From Palsa-465 sp963800475 (GTDB lineage: Bacteria; Actinomycetota; Thermoleophilia; Solirubrobacterales; Solirubrobacteraceae), in assembly GCA_963800475.1 (NCBI GenBank), contig CAWDAZ010000004.1:930001-994000 (forward strand): a stretch of DNA of 64,000 nt. Direction: 5' to 3'. The translations under genes and the position numbers were made by a program. A model generated the notes under the pieces. The model had not been told where the DNA came from. It saw only the letters and a list, made by a program, of their open reading frames with translations, and ran no database searches. Numbering within the stretch: the first letter of the stretch is position 1; the number at the start of each line of letters is the position of its first letter. Shown piece by piece: positions 24,603 through 33,550 of this stretch.

Positions 24603-26050
24603 GACGCAACCGCCAACCCAGCCCACTCGGCAGCGCGATGATCGTCGGGACGCTGATCATCATCGTGATCGGAATCGCGGTGTACCTCAGCTACATCGCC
24701 GAGAACGGGCTCCCGTTCGTGGCGACGTACCGCGTCAACGTTCAGGTCGCGAACGCCGATGAGGTGGGCAAGAACGCGGATGTCCGGGTCGGGGGCGCGA
24801 GGGTCGGGCAGGTGCTGACGATCACGCCGGAGCCCCCGTCGCGGACGTGGCCGCATCCGTACGCGCAGCTCGGTCTCGCGATCCAGCAGAGCCTCGCGCC
24901 GCTGCCGCCCGACACCCATTACGAGGTCCGGCTGTCGTCGGTGCTCGGCGGCAAGTATCTGGAGCTGCTCCCGGGGCGGAGCCGGGCCGCGGGCGTACCG
25001 GACGGTGGCACGTTGACGCTGAACGCCAACGCGAGCCTCAACCACGAGCTGCCGTTCGTCGACCTCGACACCGCGCTCGGGGTGTTCGGGCCTGCCACGC
25101 GGCGAGCGATCCGCGGATCGATCGCGGGCTTTGGCGACGCGGTCGCCGGGCGCGGGGTCGCGCTGAACGACATCACTGGCTCGTTCGCCCGCCTGCTGGG
25201 GCCGGCTCAGCGGCTGCTCAGCGTGTTCGCCGACCCCTCGAGCCGGCTCGCCGAGCTGATCAGCGGCGGCGCCGCCACCACGACCGCGCTGGCCGCCGTG
25301 GCGCCGACCGTCAACGCGCTGCTGGCCGACGGCGCGACCACGTTCCAGGCGCTCCAGGACTCGGCGCTCGGCCAGGCGATCGACGAGCTGCCGGGAACCG
25401 AAGGGTCGGCTACGACCGACCTGAACGGCTCGCTGCCGGCGCTCGCCGAGGCCGCCCAGCTCGAGCGAGCACTGCGCCCCTCGGCGGCGCTGCTGCCGAC
25501 GGCGGCGAACCGGCTCGATGCGATCGTCAACGCCGCCGCCCCGGTGTTCCGCCGCGTCCCGATGCTCGCGTCCGACCTGCAGGGTGCGATCGGCGCCGTC
25601 CAGGCGCTGGCCCACGATCCGAACTCGCAGAAGGTGTTCCAGGGGCTCGGGTCAAACGACCTGGCCACGTTCGGCGCCTCGGGGCTGAACGGGCTGGGGG
25701 CGATCCTGAGGGCGGTCGCCCCGGCCCAGTTCTCCTGCAACGTCGCGGGGCTGTGGCTGCACAACTACTCCGCGGGGCTGAGCGAGGGCGACAGCACCGC
25801 CCCGTGGCTGCGCACGATGCCGCTGTTCGACACCAATGAGGCGACGCAGTCCGCCACACCCGCTCCCGACCTGCACCTCAACTACTACCCGATCGAGAAC
25901 TCGAGCCAGTGCCAGGCGGGCAACGAGGTGTACACGGGCAAGCAGCTGATCGGGAACCCGCCCAAGACCTCGACCGTCGTCGACAACACCGCGCCGCCGC
26001 CGGGCGTGCTCCAGCGCGGTGCGCAGGCAGGACTGGTGCCCAACCGATGA
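24599..26050 (+). CDS. mceC: Mce family substrate-binding protein, position C
   Basis: A 483-residue MCE protein. A basic N-terminus and membrane anchor (IVGTLIIIVIGIAVYLSYI) precede the MCE domain, residues about 45-135 (NVQVANADEVGKNADVRVGG; SVLGGKYLELLPG). The helical region follows, then a conserved end containing QFSCNVAGLWLHNY and SQCQAGNE, whose cysteines may pair. ATG at 24599 overlaps the mceB stop; the longer in-frame opening is antisense-free shadow of mceB. Coupled to mceD. Confidence 0.92.
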   Translation: MRRNRQPSPLGSAMIVGTLIIIVIGIAVYLSYIAENGLPFVATYRVNVQVANADEVGKNADVRVGGARVGQVLTITPEPPSRTWPHPYAQLGLAIQQSLAPLPPDTHYEVRLSSVLGGKYLELLPGRSRAAGVPDGGTLTLNANASLNHELPFVDLDTALGVFGPATRRAIRGSIAGFGDAVAGRGVALNDITGSFARLLGPAQRLLSVFADPSSRLAELISGGAATTTALAAVAPTVNALLADGATTFQALQDSALGQAIDELPGTEGSATTDLNGSLPALAEAAQLERALRPSAALLPTAANRLDAIVNAAAPVFRRVPMLASDLQGAIGAVQALAHDPNSQKVFQGLGSNDLATFGASGLNGLGAILRAVAPAQFSCNVAGLWLHNYSAGLSEGDSTAPWLRTMPLFDTNEATQSATPAPDLHLNYYPIENSSQCQAGNEVYTGKQLIGNPPKTSTVVDNTAPPPGVLQRGAQAGLVPNR

Positions 26051-27519
26051 GCCCGAGCCCGACAGGAACTCGTACCCGCCCCGGATCTCGCACCCGCCGC
26101 CGCCGGCGGCGCCTGCACCCGCTGGTGATCGCGACGCTCGTGATCGGCGCCACGGTGGCGATCACGTTCTACGCGTTCAACCGCGAGGTCCCGTTCATCC
26201 ACCACTTCACGCTCAACGCGCAGGTCTCGAACAGCGTCAACGTCCGCGGCGGCGATCCGGTCCGAATCGGAGGGATCGACGTCGGGCAGGTGGTCGCCGT
26301 CACGCCGGCCGGAGACAACTCCGACATCGAGATGACCCTCCAGTCCTCCGCGCTCCCGATCCACCGCGACGCGACGATCCGGATCCGCGACCGGCTGTTT
26401 CTCGAGGGGAGCTACTACCTCGAGCTCGACCCGGGCACGGCGGCCGCCCCGAAGCTCGCCGACGGAGGCACGATCCCGCTCGCCCGAACCTCGAGCCCCG
26501 TCCAGTTCTTCCAACTGCTCTCGACGTTTTCCCTGCCGACGCGCTCGAGCTTCACCGGCTCCATCAACGAGCTCTCGATGGGGCTGGGCGGCCAGCCGGT
26601 CGCCGACAGCGGCGCCGCGGGGCTGAAGGCGACCGCCGTGCAGCTGCAGCCGCTGCTCGCCGACACGGCCGTGCTCACCCGGGCGTTCCGCGGCACCAGC
26701 CAGGGCGATCTCGGCCGCCTGACGAGCTCCTCGTCGCAGGTCGCCGGGACGCTCGCTGCGAGCTCGCCTCAGCTCGCCGACCTGGTCCGGAGCCTTGGCA
26801 CCACCGCCGCGGCGCTGACGTCCTCGGACGGATCGCTCGCGCAGAGCGTCGCCGGACTCGACCAGACCTTGCGCGCGGCGCCCGCCTCGCTGACCGCCGT
26901 CGACGCTGCGTTGCCGCCGGTCGCGACGCTCGCGAGGACGCTCAACCCGTCGCTGCGAGCGGCCCCGCCGCTAATCGACGACGTGACGGCGACGGCGGGG
27001 CAGCTCTCGGCGGCGCTCGGCCCGGCGCAACGCGGCCCGCTCGTCACCTCGCTGCGCGCGACCTTCCAGGAGCTCCCGTCGATCCTGACCCAGCTCGCGC
27101 GGGCGTTCCCGATCGGAAAGCAGATCACCGACTGCCTGCAGAGCCACCTCGTGCCGGTGCTCAAGCAGGTCGTCCCCGACGGCAAGCTGTCGACCGGGCG
27201 CCCGGTGTGGCAGGACTTCGACCACTTCCTCGGCGGCGTCGCCGGCGCCACCGCCAGCTTCGACGCCAACGGCCCGTACACGCGCTTCCTGGCCGGGGCG
27301 GGCCCCGACACGCTGTCCGGGACGTTCGGCGGCCAGCAGCTCGTAGCCACCGTTCCGCCCGGCGGCACCGAGCTACAGGGAGCTCGGCCGAAGTGGATCG
27401 GCACGCTGACGGCCTCACAGTTCCATCCCGAAGCGCGGTGCACGGCCCAGCCGCTTCCGAGCCTCGGCGCGACGACGGCGGCGCCGGACTTTGTCGCGGC
27501 CGGGGGAGGGGCGCCGTGA
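26047..27519 (+). CDS. mceD: Mce family substrate-binding protein, position D
   Basis: A 490-residue MCE protein with an unusually Arg-rich cytosolic start (RTRPGSRTRRRRRRLHP) followed by a membrane anchor. The MCE domain is at about residues 57-135 (LNAQVSNSVNVRGGDPVRIG; RLFLEGSYYLELDPG). A helical tunnel region and a C-terminal part with GKQITDCLQSHLVPVLKQ follow. ATG overlaps the mceC stop. It presumably sits in the same ring as the other five subunits. Confidence 0.92.
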   Translation: MSPSPTGTRTRPGSRTRRRRRRLHPLVIATLVIGATVAITFYAFNREVPFIHHFTLNAQVSNSVNVRGGDPVRIGGIDVGQVVAVTPAGDNSDIEMTLQSSALPIHRDATIRIRDRLFLEGSYYLELDPGTAAAPKLADGGTIPLARTSSPVQFFQLLSTFSLPTRSSFTGSINELSMGLGGQPVADSGAAGLKATAVQLQPLLADTAVLTRAFRGTSQGDLGRLTSSSSQVAGTLAASSPQLADLVRSLGTTAAALTSSDGSLAQSVAGLDQTLRAAPASLTAVDAALPPVATLARTLNPSLRAAPPLIDDVTATAGQLSAALGPAQRGPLVTSLRATFQELPSILTQLARAFPIGKQITDCLQSHLVPVLKQVVPDGKLSTGRPVWQDFDHFLGGVAGATASFDANGPYTRFLAGAGPDTLSGTFGGQQLVATVPPGGTELQGARPKWIGTLTASQFHPEARCTAQPLPSLGATTAAPDFVAAGGGAP

Positions 27520-28793
27520 GCACCCGCGCCCGCGTTCAGATCCGCCGCTACGGGCGCCACTTCGCCGCGTTGATGACGCTGGTCGTGCTCGGTAGCGCGT
27601 GCGGGTTCTTCATCCTCCTCAACCAGCGGCTGCCGAGCCCGTTCCAGAGCTACTACTCGCTCAACGCCGCGTTCCCGAGCGCCACCGCGGTGGTCTCGGG
27701 TTTGGGCGAGCCGGTCAACGTGGCCGGTGTGCGCGTCGGTCAGATCACCGGCACCGAGCTGCGCGACGGCCAGGCGATCGTGCACATGTCGATCGATCCG
27801 TCGAAGCTCCCGAGGGTTTACCGCGGGGCGCACGCCGCGCTGGTCCCCAACACGCCGCTGAAGGACATGCAGGTAGACATCGTCCCCGGGCAGCCCGGCT
27901 CCGGGGCGCTGCCGGATGGGGCGACGATTCCGGCCGGCGACACGCTGGTGCCGATCGACTCCGACGAGCTGCTCGACTCGCTCGACACCGACACGCGCAC
28001 GTGGCTCGCGGGGCTGCTGACCTCGGTCGGGCAGGCGACCGCCGGCAGGGGCCAGGACATTCGCAACCTGCTGCAGGCGCTCGGCCCTACCTCCTCAGAG
28101 CTCCGGCAGCTGGGCGATCTGCTCGTCGCGCGCCAGGGGCAGATCTCGCAGCTGGTCCACAACCTCGGCGAGCTCACCCAGGCTGCGAGCACCAAGGACG
28201 GTCAGCTGCGCACGGTGGTGCAGGCGGGCGACCAGACAATCAAGGCGATGGCGGCGCAGGACGCCGCGCTGCGCCAGTCCGTCTCACATCTGCCCGGCAC
28301 GCTCCAGAGCGCTCGCACGACGCTCGCCGACGTCGTCCCGTTCGCGAACGCGCTCGGTCCGGCCGCGCGCGCGCTCGAGCCCACCGCCCGCACGCTCCCG
28401 TCGACGCTTGCGAACACCAACACGCTGCTGCAGGGCGCCGCGCTGCTTCCGCTCCACCAGATTCAGCCGTTCGTCAAGGCGTCGCTTCCGGTCGCGCGGC
28501 TGCTGCCTCCGCTGGCGGCCAACCTCAAGCCGGAGATCCCGGAGCTGATCGACTCGTTCAAGGTGCTCGCCTACTCGACCAACGAGCTGGCCTACAACCC
28601 CGGACACGGGAATTCCGGGTTCCTGTACTGGCTGGCGTGGTTCGCCCACAATTCCGATTCCTTCATCTCGACTAGCGATGCAAACGGTCCCGTGTGGCGC
28701 AGCCTGTTCGTGACCAGCTGCCAGTCGCTCAAGGACCTGCCCTCCGGCCCGATTCTCGAGACCGTGCTCGGGACGAAATTCAACTGCAGCTGA
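27516..28793 (+). CDS. mceE: Mce family substrate-binding protein, position E
   Basis: A 425-residue MCE protein, the shortest of the six. Membrane anchor residues 16-36 (AALMTLVVLGSACGFFILL) include a Cys, but hydrophobic residues continue after it, so a lipoprotein cleavage as in mycobacterial MceE/LprK is not supported. The MCE domain (LNAAFPSATAVVSGLGEPVN; TPLKDMQVDIVPG) is followed by helices and ends with TKFNCS. GTG start overlaps the mceD stop. Confidence 0.91.
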   Translation: MSTRARVQIRRYGRHFAALMTLVVLGSACGFFILLNQRLPSPFQSYYSLNAAFPSATAVVSGLGEPVNVAGVRVGQITGTELRDGQAIVHMSIDPSKLPRVYRGAHAALVPNTPLKDMQVDIVPGQPGSGALPDGATIPAGDTLVPIDSDELLDSLDTDTRTWLAGLLTSVGQATAGRGQDIRNLLQALGPTSSELRQLGDLLVARQGQISQLVHNLGELTQAASTKDGQLRTVVQAGDQTIKAMAAQDAALRQSVSHLPGTLQSARTTLADVVPFANALGPAARALEPTARTLPSTLANTNTLLQGAALLPLHQIQPFVKASLPVARLLPPLAANLKPEIPELIDSFKVLAYSTNELAYNPGHGNSGFLYWLAWFAHNSDSFISTSDANGPVWRSLFVTSCQSLKDLPSGPILETVLGTKFNCS

Positions 28794-30205
28794 TGGTCAC
28801 TCAGGCTCCAAAGCGTGCAGCGGTGCTGGCAGCGGTCGGGTTCACACTGTCGTGCATCGGGCTGATGATCTTCGTCTGGACGCAGTTCGGGGGGACGGTC
28901 CCGTTCGCGCCGCAGGGCTATCGCGTCCACGTGATGTTCAACGAGACGGGCTTGCTGGTGCCTGGAGCCGACGTGCGGATCGCGGGCGTCAACGTCGGGC
29001 GCGTGACCGTCGTCGCGAACCGAGGGGTGAACTCGCTGGTGACGGTCGACATCTCCCAGCAGTACGCGCCGATTCCGAAGGACACACGAGCGATCCTGCG
29101 TCAGAAGACGCTGCTCGGCGAGGCATACGTCGCGCTGTCCGCTGGGAGCGGAAGCGGCCCGAAGCTGCCGGATGGCGACACGATCCCGCAGACGCAGGTC
29201 GCCCCGACCCAGCAGCTCGACAAGGTGCTGGGAGCGTTCGGCAAGCCAACCCAGCGAGACCTCCAGGAGTTCCTGTCGGGGAGCGCCACCGCGCTCGCGG
29301 GGCGTGGGGAGGACGTCAACAGCGCGTTCGGCAACCTCGATCCGACGCTCGCCGACCTCGACGCGATCGTCGGTGTGCTCGACGGCGAGCAGGGAAGCGT
29401 TCATCAGCTGCTGCGCTCGGGTGCGACCGTGTTCACGACGCTCGGCCAGCGATCGGCGGACCTGCAGTCGCTGATCACCGCCGGCGACCAGGTCCTGTCG
29501 GCGACGGCCGCGCGCAACGTCTCGCTGACGGCGACCGTCAACGCGCTGCCGGCGTTCGAGACCCAGCTCCGGACCACGCTCGACCACGCGCGGTCGACGC
29601 TCTCGATCGCGAAGCCGTCGCTCGATGCGCTGCTTCCCGCGGCGCCGCTGCTGACCCCGACGCTGCGCGGCCTGATCAGCCTCTCGGGTCCCGCGCTGCG
29701 GCTGCTGCGCGCCGGGCCACGGCTCGTCAGCGACTCGCTCGTGGCGCTGCCGGCGATCGAGCGGTTCGAGAAGGCCTTCCGTCCCGGGCTCGACGCGCTC
29801 GAGCCCGCGGTCCAGCAGGTCTCCCCGATCATCAACTTCATCGGGCTGTACAGGACGGAGCTGACGACCGCGATGGCGAACCTCGCTGCGAGCCTCGAGG
29901 CGCGCGCTCCGTCGAACGCGCCGGGCGGCACCACCAACTACCTGCGCTCGCTGGCGGTGGTCGGCAACGAGTCGATCTTCGGACAGACGGTGCGCGAGCC
30001 GACCAACCGCTCGAACGCGTACTTCTCACCCGGCGAGCTGGCGATGCTCAACAAGGGTGGCCTGCTCGCCGCCAGCTGCACGAACACCGGCAACCAGTCG
30101 CAATCGCTGGGCGTGTTCGGGAACGTCCCCTGCAAGGTGCAGCCGGGGTTCCGCTGGGGCGGGCTGACGCGGTACTTCCCGCATGTGACGTCGGGGTCGC
30201 ACTAG
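28793..30205 (+). CDS. mceF: Mce family substrate-binding protein, position F
   Basis: A 470-residue MCE protein, last of the six. Membrane anchor (AAVLAAVGFTLSCIGLMIFVW), MCE domain about residues 40-120 (VMFNETGLLVPGADVRIAGV; KTLLGEAYVALSAG), helical tunnel region, then a C-terminal part with two cysteines (AASCTNTG, NVPCKVQ). ATG starts on the last base of the mceE stop. The next gene, a propeller, starts 29 bases downstream and is probably in the same transcript. Confidence 0.92.
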   Translation: MVTQAPKRAAVLAAVGFTLSCIGLMIFVWTQFGGTVPFAPQGYRVHVMFNETGLLVPGADVRIAGVNVGRVTVVANRGVNSLVTVDISQQYAPIPKDTRAILRQKTLLGEAYVALSAGSGSGPKLPDGDTIPQTQVAPTQQLDKVLGAFGKPTQRDLQEFLSGSATALAGRGEDVNSAFGNLDPTLADLDAIVGVLDGEQGSVHQLLRSGATVFTTLGQRSADLQSLITAGDQVLSATAARNVSLTATVNALPAFETQLRTTLDHARSTLSIAKPSLDALLPAAPLLTPTLRGLISLSGPALRLLRAGPRLVSDSLVALPAIERFEKAFRPGLDALEPAVQQVSPIINFIGLYRTELTTAMANLAASLEARAPSNAPGGTTNYLRSLAVVGNESIFGQTVREPTNRSNAYFSPGELAMLNKGGLLAASCTNTGNQSQSLGVFGNVPCKVQPGFRWGGLTRYFPHVTSGSH

Positions 30206-30234
30206 CTGAAAGCCGGAGCGGTGCGAGGCGTTAA

Positions 30235-31824
30235 GTGAGCGTGATTACGGGACGCCGGCTTCGCCGTGGGCTTTCGGCCGTCGCGCTCGGTGCGAGCGCC
30301 GGCGCGCTGGCACTTGCCGCGACGGGCGCGTTCGGCGACGTGCCGAAGCTGCCGCTCAACGACCTGAACACCGCACTCGGCGTTGTTCCCGGATACCAGA
30401 CCCCCGCCCAGGCCGCCGAGCAGCAGAACCCCGAGCCGTCATATGACGCGACTCCCCAGGCCGACTGCGGCCCCGGCTCGCACCCGCTCGCGGGCATCCA
30501 GGGGCGGGTCCCGGCGTCGGCGATTCAGTCGCCTCAGGCCGCTCACGGCTGGAACTGCAACGTGTCCGTCGTCGGCCACTACGCGAGCCCCGGCGGCTAC
30601 AAGGTGTGGAACTACACCGACAAGCACGGCCGTCTGTGCGCGTTCTACGACTCGACGCTGCTGTATCCGCTGGACGCCCTCAGCCTCAGCGGGCCGGCGT
30701 CGAGCGGCGTGTACGTGCTCGACATGACGCGCTCGTCGCGCCCGGTGATGACCGACAAGCTGACGACGCTGCCGATGCTCTCGCCACACGAGTCGCTGTA
30801 CCTGAACGCCAAGCGCGGACTGCTGGCGGCCGACCTTGGCAACCCGGCCAGCTACCCGGGGCTGATGTCGATCTACGACGTCAGCCAGGACTGCCGCCAC
30901 CCGGTGCTCGACGCGACCTACCGTGCCGCTCGGTTCGGCCACGAGAGCGCGTTCTCTCCCGACGGCCGGACCTTCTGGGTCACCGGCGGGGGCCAGGGGA
31001 TCGCCGCCGTCGACGTCTCGGACCCGAAGCACCCGCACACGATCTGGGAGGGCAACGAGTTCTCCCACGGCGGCAGCGTCAGCGACGACGGAAACCGCTT
31101 CTACGCGGCCGACTCGGTCGACGGTGACCTGACCACGCTCGACGTCTCCCAGATCCAGGCCCGCAGGGCGAATCCATCGGTGCGCGAGGTCAGCCGGCTG
31201 ACCTGGCAGCGCGTGACGATCCCGCAGAACTCGGCACCGATGGTGATCGGCGGCCGGCGCTACCTGCTCGAGTTCGACGAGTTCGGATTCAGGTTCGACA
31301 CCGTCACTCCGGCCGATACGGTCGGCGCGGCGCGGATCATCGACATCTCCGACGAGGCGCACCCGCGCGTGGTCTCGAACCTGCGCCTGCAGGTCAACAA
31401 CCCGCCGTACCGTACGCAGGCCGACGGAGACCCGGGCGGGATCGGCGGCAACAACGCGCAGGTCGGCTACGCAGCCCACTACTGCGCGATCCCGCGGGAA
31501 GTCAACCCGGAGATCGTTGCGTGCTCGTTCATCAACTCGGGGCTGCGGATCTTCAACATCCAGGATCCCCGCCACCCGCGCGAGGTCGCGTACTTCGTGT
31601 CGCCGCCGAAGGCCTCGTACGTGAACCGCGACGAGGCCAGCGACACCGCGATGTCGAAGCCGACGTTCGACCCGCAGCGGCACGAGGTCTGGTACACCGA
31701 CGCCGCGAGCGGGTTCTGGGCGCTGCATCTCGACAACGGGGTGTGGCCGGAAGCGGTCCCTGCGCGACACGCGCGCGCGACGCACCGAGCCTCCCGCCGG
31801 GGCCACCGGCGCGCCCGGCGCTGA
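30235..31824 (+). CDS. secreted LVIVD-type beta-propeller protein linked to the mce operon
   Basis: A 529-residue exported protein. Basic residues (GRRLRRG) and a hydrophobic segment form the signal peptide. The mature protein has repeated units with Asp-Ile/Val-Ser strands (VYVLDMTRSSRPVM, MSIYDVSQDCRHPVL, IAAVDVSDPKHPHTI, ARIIDISDEAHPRVV, LRIFNIQDPRHPREV), the LVIVD propeller repeat. The tail is very Arg/His rich. It probably binds a ligand or protein at the surface. Its placement 29 bases after mceF suggests a role in lipid capture, but this is inference. GTG start at 30235 has no strong ribosome site. Confidence 0.75.
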   Translation: MSVITGRRLRRGLSAVALGASAGALALAATGAFGDVPKLPLNDLNTALGVVPGYQTPAQAAEQQNPEPSYDATPQADCGPGSHPLAGIQGRVPASAIQSPQAAHGWNCNVSVVGHYASPGGYKVWNYTDKHGRLCAFYDSTLLYPLDALSLSGPASSGVYVLDMTRSSRPVMTDKLTTLPMLSPHESLYLNAKRGLLAADLGNPASYPGLMSIYDVSQDCRHPVLDATYRAARFGHESAFSPDGRTFWVTGGGQGIAAVDVSDPKHPHTIWEGNEFSHGGSVSDDGNRFYAADSVDGDLTTLDVSQIQARRANPSVREVSRLTWQRVTIPQNSAPMVIGGRRYLLEFDEFGFRFDTVTPADTVGAARIIDISDEAHPRVVSNLRLQVNNPPYRTQADGDPGGIGGNNAQVGYAAHYCAIPREVNPEIVACSFINSGLRIFNIQDPRHPREVAYFVSPPKASYVNRDEASDTAMSKPTFDPQRHEVWYTDAASGFWALHLDNGVWPEAVPARHARATHRASRRGHRRARR

Positions 31825-31854
31825 CCCGCACGGCGAGTTCGACCGCGCGCGAAG

Positions 31855-32865
31855 CTATGCCACGCGCACGACGAGCTTGCCGGTGTTGGCGCCGTCGAAC
31901 AGCATGTTGATCGCGGTCGGGAGCTGGTCGAAGCCTTCGACGACGGTCTCGAGCGGCTGTAGCTTTCCCTCCTGCATCCAGCGCGCCAGATCGCCGATCG
32001 CCTCGCCGATCCGGCCGAGATGGTCGAGCACGATGAAGCCCTCGAGCTTGATCCGCTGGACGAGCAGGTTCGAGAAGCTGCGGGGCCCGGGCGGCCGCTC
32101 CACGTCGTTGTAGCCGGAGATCAGCCCGCACAAGGCGACGCGGCCGCGCAGATTCAGCCGCGCGAACACGGCGTCCATGATGTCGCCGCCCACGTTCTCG
32201 AAGTCGACGTCGATTCCATCCGGCGTCGCGGCGACGAGCTGCTCGTGCCAGTCGGGCGCCCGGTAGTCGACCGCCGCATCGAATCCGAGCCGCTCGGTCA
32301 GCAGCGCGCACTTCTCGGGCCCACCCGCGATCCCGACCACCCGGGCGCCCTTGATCTTCCCGATCTGGCCCGCCACCGAGCCGACCGCGCCGGCGGCGGC
32401 CGACACCACCAGCGTCTCGCCCGGCTGCGGTCGGCCGATGTCCTCGAGCCCGACCCAGGCGGTCAGCCCCGTCATCCCGAGCGCGCCGAGGTAGACGCTC
32501 GGCGAGACCCCCTCGACCTCGGTGACCGGCAGCAGCGGCGCGGCGTCGGAGGCGACGGTCCACTCCTGCCAGCCGACCAGTCCCTGAACGAGCTGGCCCT
32601 CCTGGTAGGCATCGTGCTTCGAGGCCGCGACGCGGCCGAGCCCGACGGCGCGCATCACCTCGCCGATCGCGACCGGCGGCAGGTACGTCGGCACGTCCGA
32701 GATCCACATGCGGTTGGTCGGATCCAGCGAGATCCACTCGTTGCGTACGAGCGCCTCGCCGTCCTGGATGTCGGGGACGGGCTCCTCGACGAGCTCGAAC
32801 GTCTCCGAGGTGATGCGTCCTTCGGGGCGGCTGCTGAGAATGAAACGGTGATTGGGATCGGGCAT
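31855..32865 (-). CDS. NADP-dependent medium-chain reductase (alkenal/quinone reductase type)
   Basis: A 336-residue zinc-independent medium-chain dehydrogenase/reductase of the prostaglandin reductase/CurA group. The N-terminal GroES-like domain contains ISLDPTNRMWISD and the nucleotide-binding domain VVSAAAGAVGSVAGQIGKIKGARVVG, typical of NADPH binding. No zinc-binding cysteines are seen. It reduces activated C=C bonds of enals, enones or quinones in the cytosol. It is transcribed separately; TAGGGT lies six bases before the ATG. Confidence 0.9.
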   Translation of the reverse strand: MPDPNHRFILSSRPEGRITSETFELVEEPVPDIQDGEALVRNEWISLDPTNRMWISDVPTYLPPVAIGEVMRAVGLGRVAASKHDAYQEGQLVQGLVGWQEWTVASDAAPLLPVTEVEGVSPSVYLGALGMTGLTAWVGLEDIGRPQPGETLVVSAAAGAVGSVAGQIGKIKGARVVGIAGGPEKCALLTERLGFDAAVDYRAPDWHEQLVAATPDGIDVDFENVGGDIMDAVFARLNLRGRVALCGLISGYNDVERPPGPRSFSNLLVQRIKLEGFIVLDHLGRIGEAIGDLARWMQEGKLQPLETVVEGFDQLPTAINMLFDGANTGKLVVRVA

Positions 32866-32871
32866 GCAGCG

Positions 32872-32877
32872 ACCCTA
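32872..32877 (-). promoter_or_regulatory. candidate -10 element (TAGGGT) for the reductase gene
   Basis: TAGGGT on the minus strand ends six bases before the ATG at 32865, with no Shine-Dalgarno between. This predicts leaderless translation. Confidence 0.4.
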
Positions 32878-32886
32878 CAGCGGCGG

Positions 32887-32915
32887 CGGCGCACTCGCGA
32901 GTCACGAGTGCGCCG
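32887..32915 (-). terminator. strong hairpin after the peptidoglycan-binding protein gene
   Basis: CGGCGCACTCG (32887-32897) and its exact complement (32905-32915) form an 11-bp stem with a 7-base loop, extended outward by GGCGG/CCGCC. It lies 13 bases beyond the stop at 32929. There is no U tract, so it may terminate in the non-canonical actinobacterial manner. Confidence 0.5.
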
Positions 32916-32928
32916 TCCGCCGATGTCT

Positions 32929-33450
32929 CTACGAGACGAGTGCCTTCCAGGTGGCCGCTCCGACGATCCCGTCGGCCACGAGCCCCTTCTTGCGCTGGAA
33001 GCTCTTCACGGCTGTTTGGGTTGCGGCGCCGAACACTCCATCGACGGCCACTGACTTGTAGCCGAACGTGAAGCGCAGCTGGCGCTGCAGCGCCGTGACC
33101 GCGCTGCCCTTCGAGCCGCGCTTGACCGAAACGACCAGCTTCGTCCAGGTCTGCGGGCCAACGCTGCCGTCCACCGCCAGCTTGTTTGCCTTCTGAAAGC
33201 GCTTCACGCTCGCCGTTGTGTCCTTGCCGTAGACACCGTCGGCCGGCTCGTTGAAACCACGCGCCGTCAGCAGGTACTGAATCGTACGCACCGTCTCGCC
33301 CTTCGCGCCTTGCCTGACGACGGGCCAGTTCACGGCGTGGGGGTGAGCGACCCCGTGGTGCCCGGTCGCTGCGCTCGCGGCGGCCGTTGCTACTCCCGCC
33401 GGCGCGAACGCCAGCGCCGCGCCGACCACCCCAATTACGAACCTACGCAT
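32929..33450 (-). CDS. secreted peptidoglycan-binding protein with two PG-binding repeats
   Basis: A 173-residue exported protein: signal peptide cut near VATAAAS, a His-containing spacer, then two PG_binding_1 domains. These are residues about 47-105 (GETVRTIQYLLTARGFNEPA; DGVYGKDTTASVKRFQKANK) and 112-172 (GSAVTALQRQLRF; DGVFGAATQTAVKSFQRKKG). No catalytic domain follows, so it probably decorates or tethers to the wall. ATG is supported by an excellent AGGAGG six bases upstream. It is followed by a strong hairpin terminator. Confidence 0.92.
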   Translation of the reverse strand: MRRFVIGVVGAALAFAPAGVATAAASAATGHHGVAHPHAVNWPVVRQGAKGETVRTIQYLLTARGFNEPADGVYGKDTTASVKRFQKANKLAVDGSVGPQTWTKLVVSVKRGSKGSAVTALQRQLRFTFGYKSVAVDGVFGAATQTAVKSFQRKKGLVADGIVGAATWKALVS

Positions 33451-33550
33451 CTATGCCCTCCTGGTTTGATTGCGAGAAGCAAACGCCTCGCGCCGGAGAG
33501 TTAAAACAGGTGGCGCGGACTGAAGTTCCGATGCGCGGCCGCAGGCGCGG

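Noticed and set aside
27516..27600. Lipobox in mceE as in mycobacterial LprK
   Set aside because: The Cys is inside the hydrophobic stretch, which continues after it, so cleavage there is unlikely.
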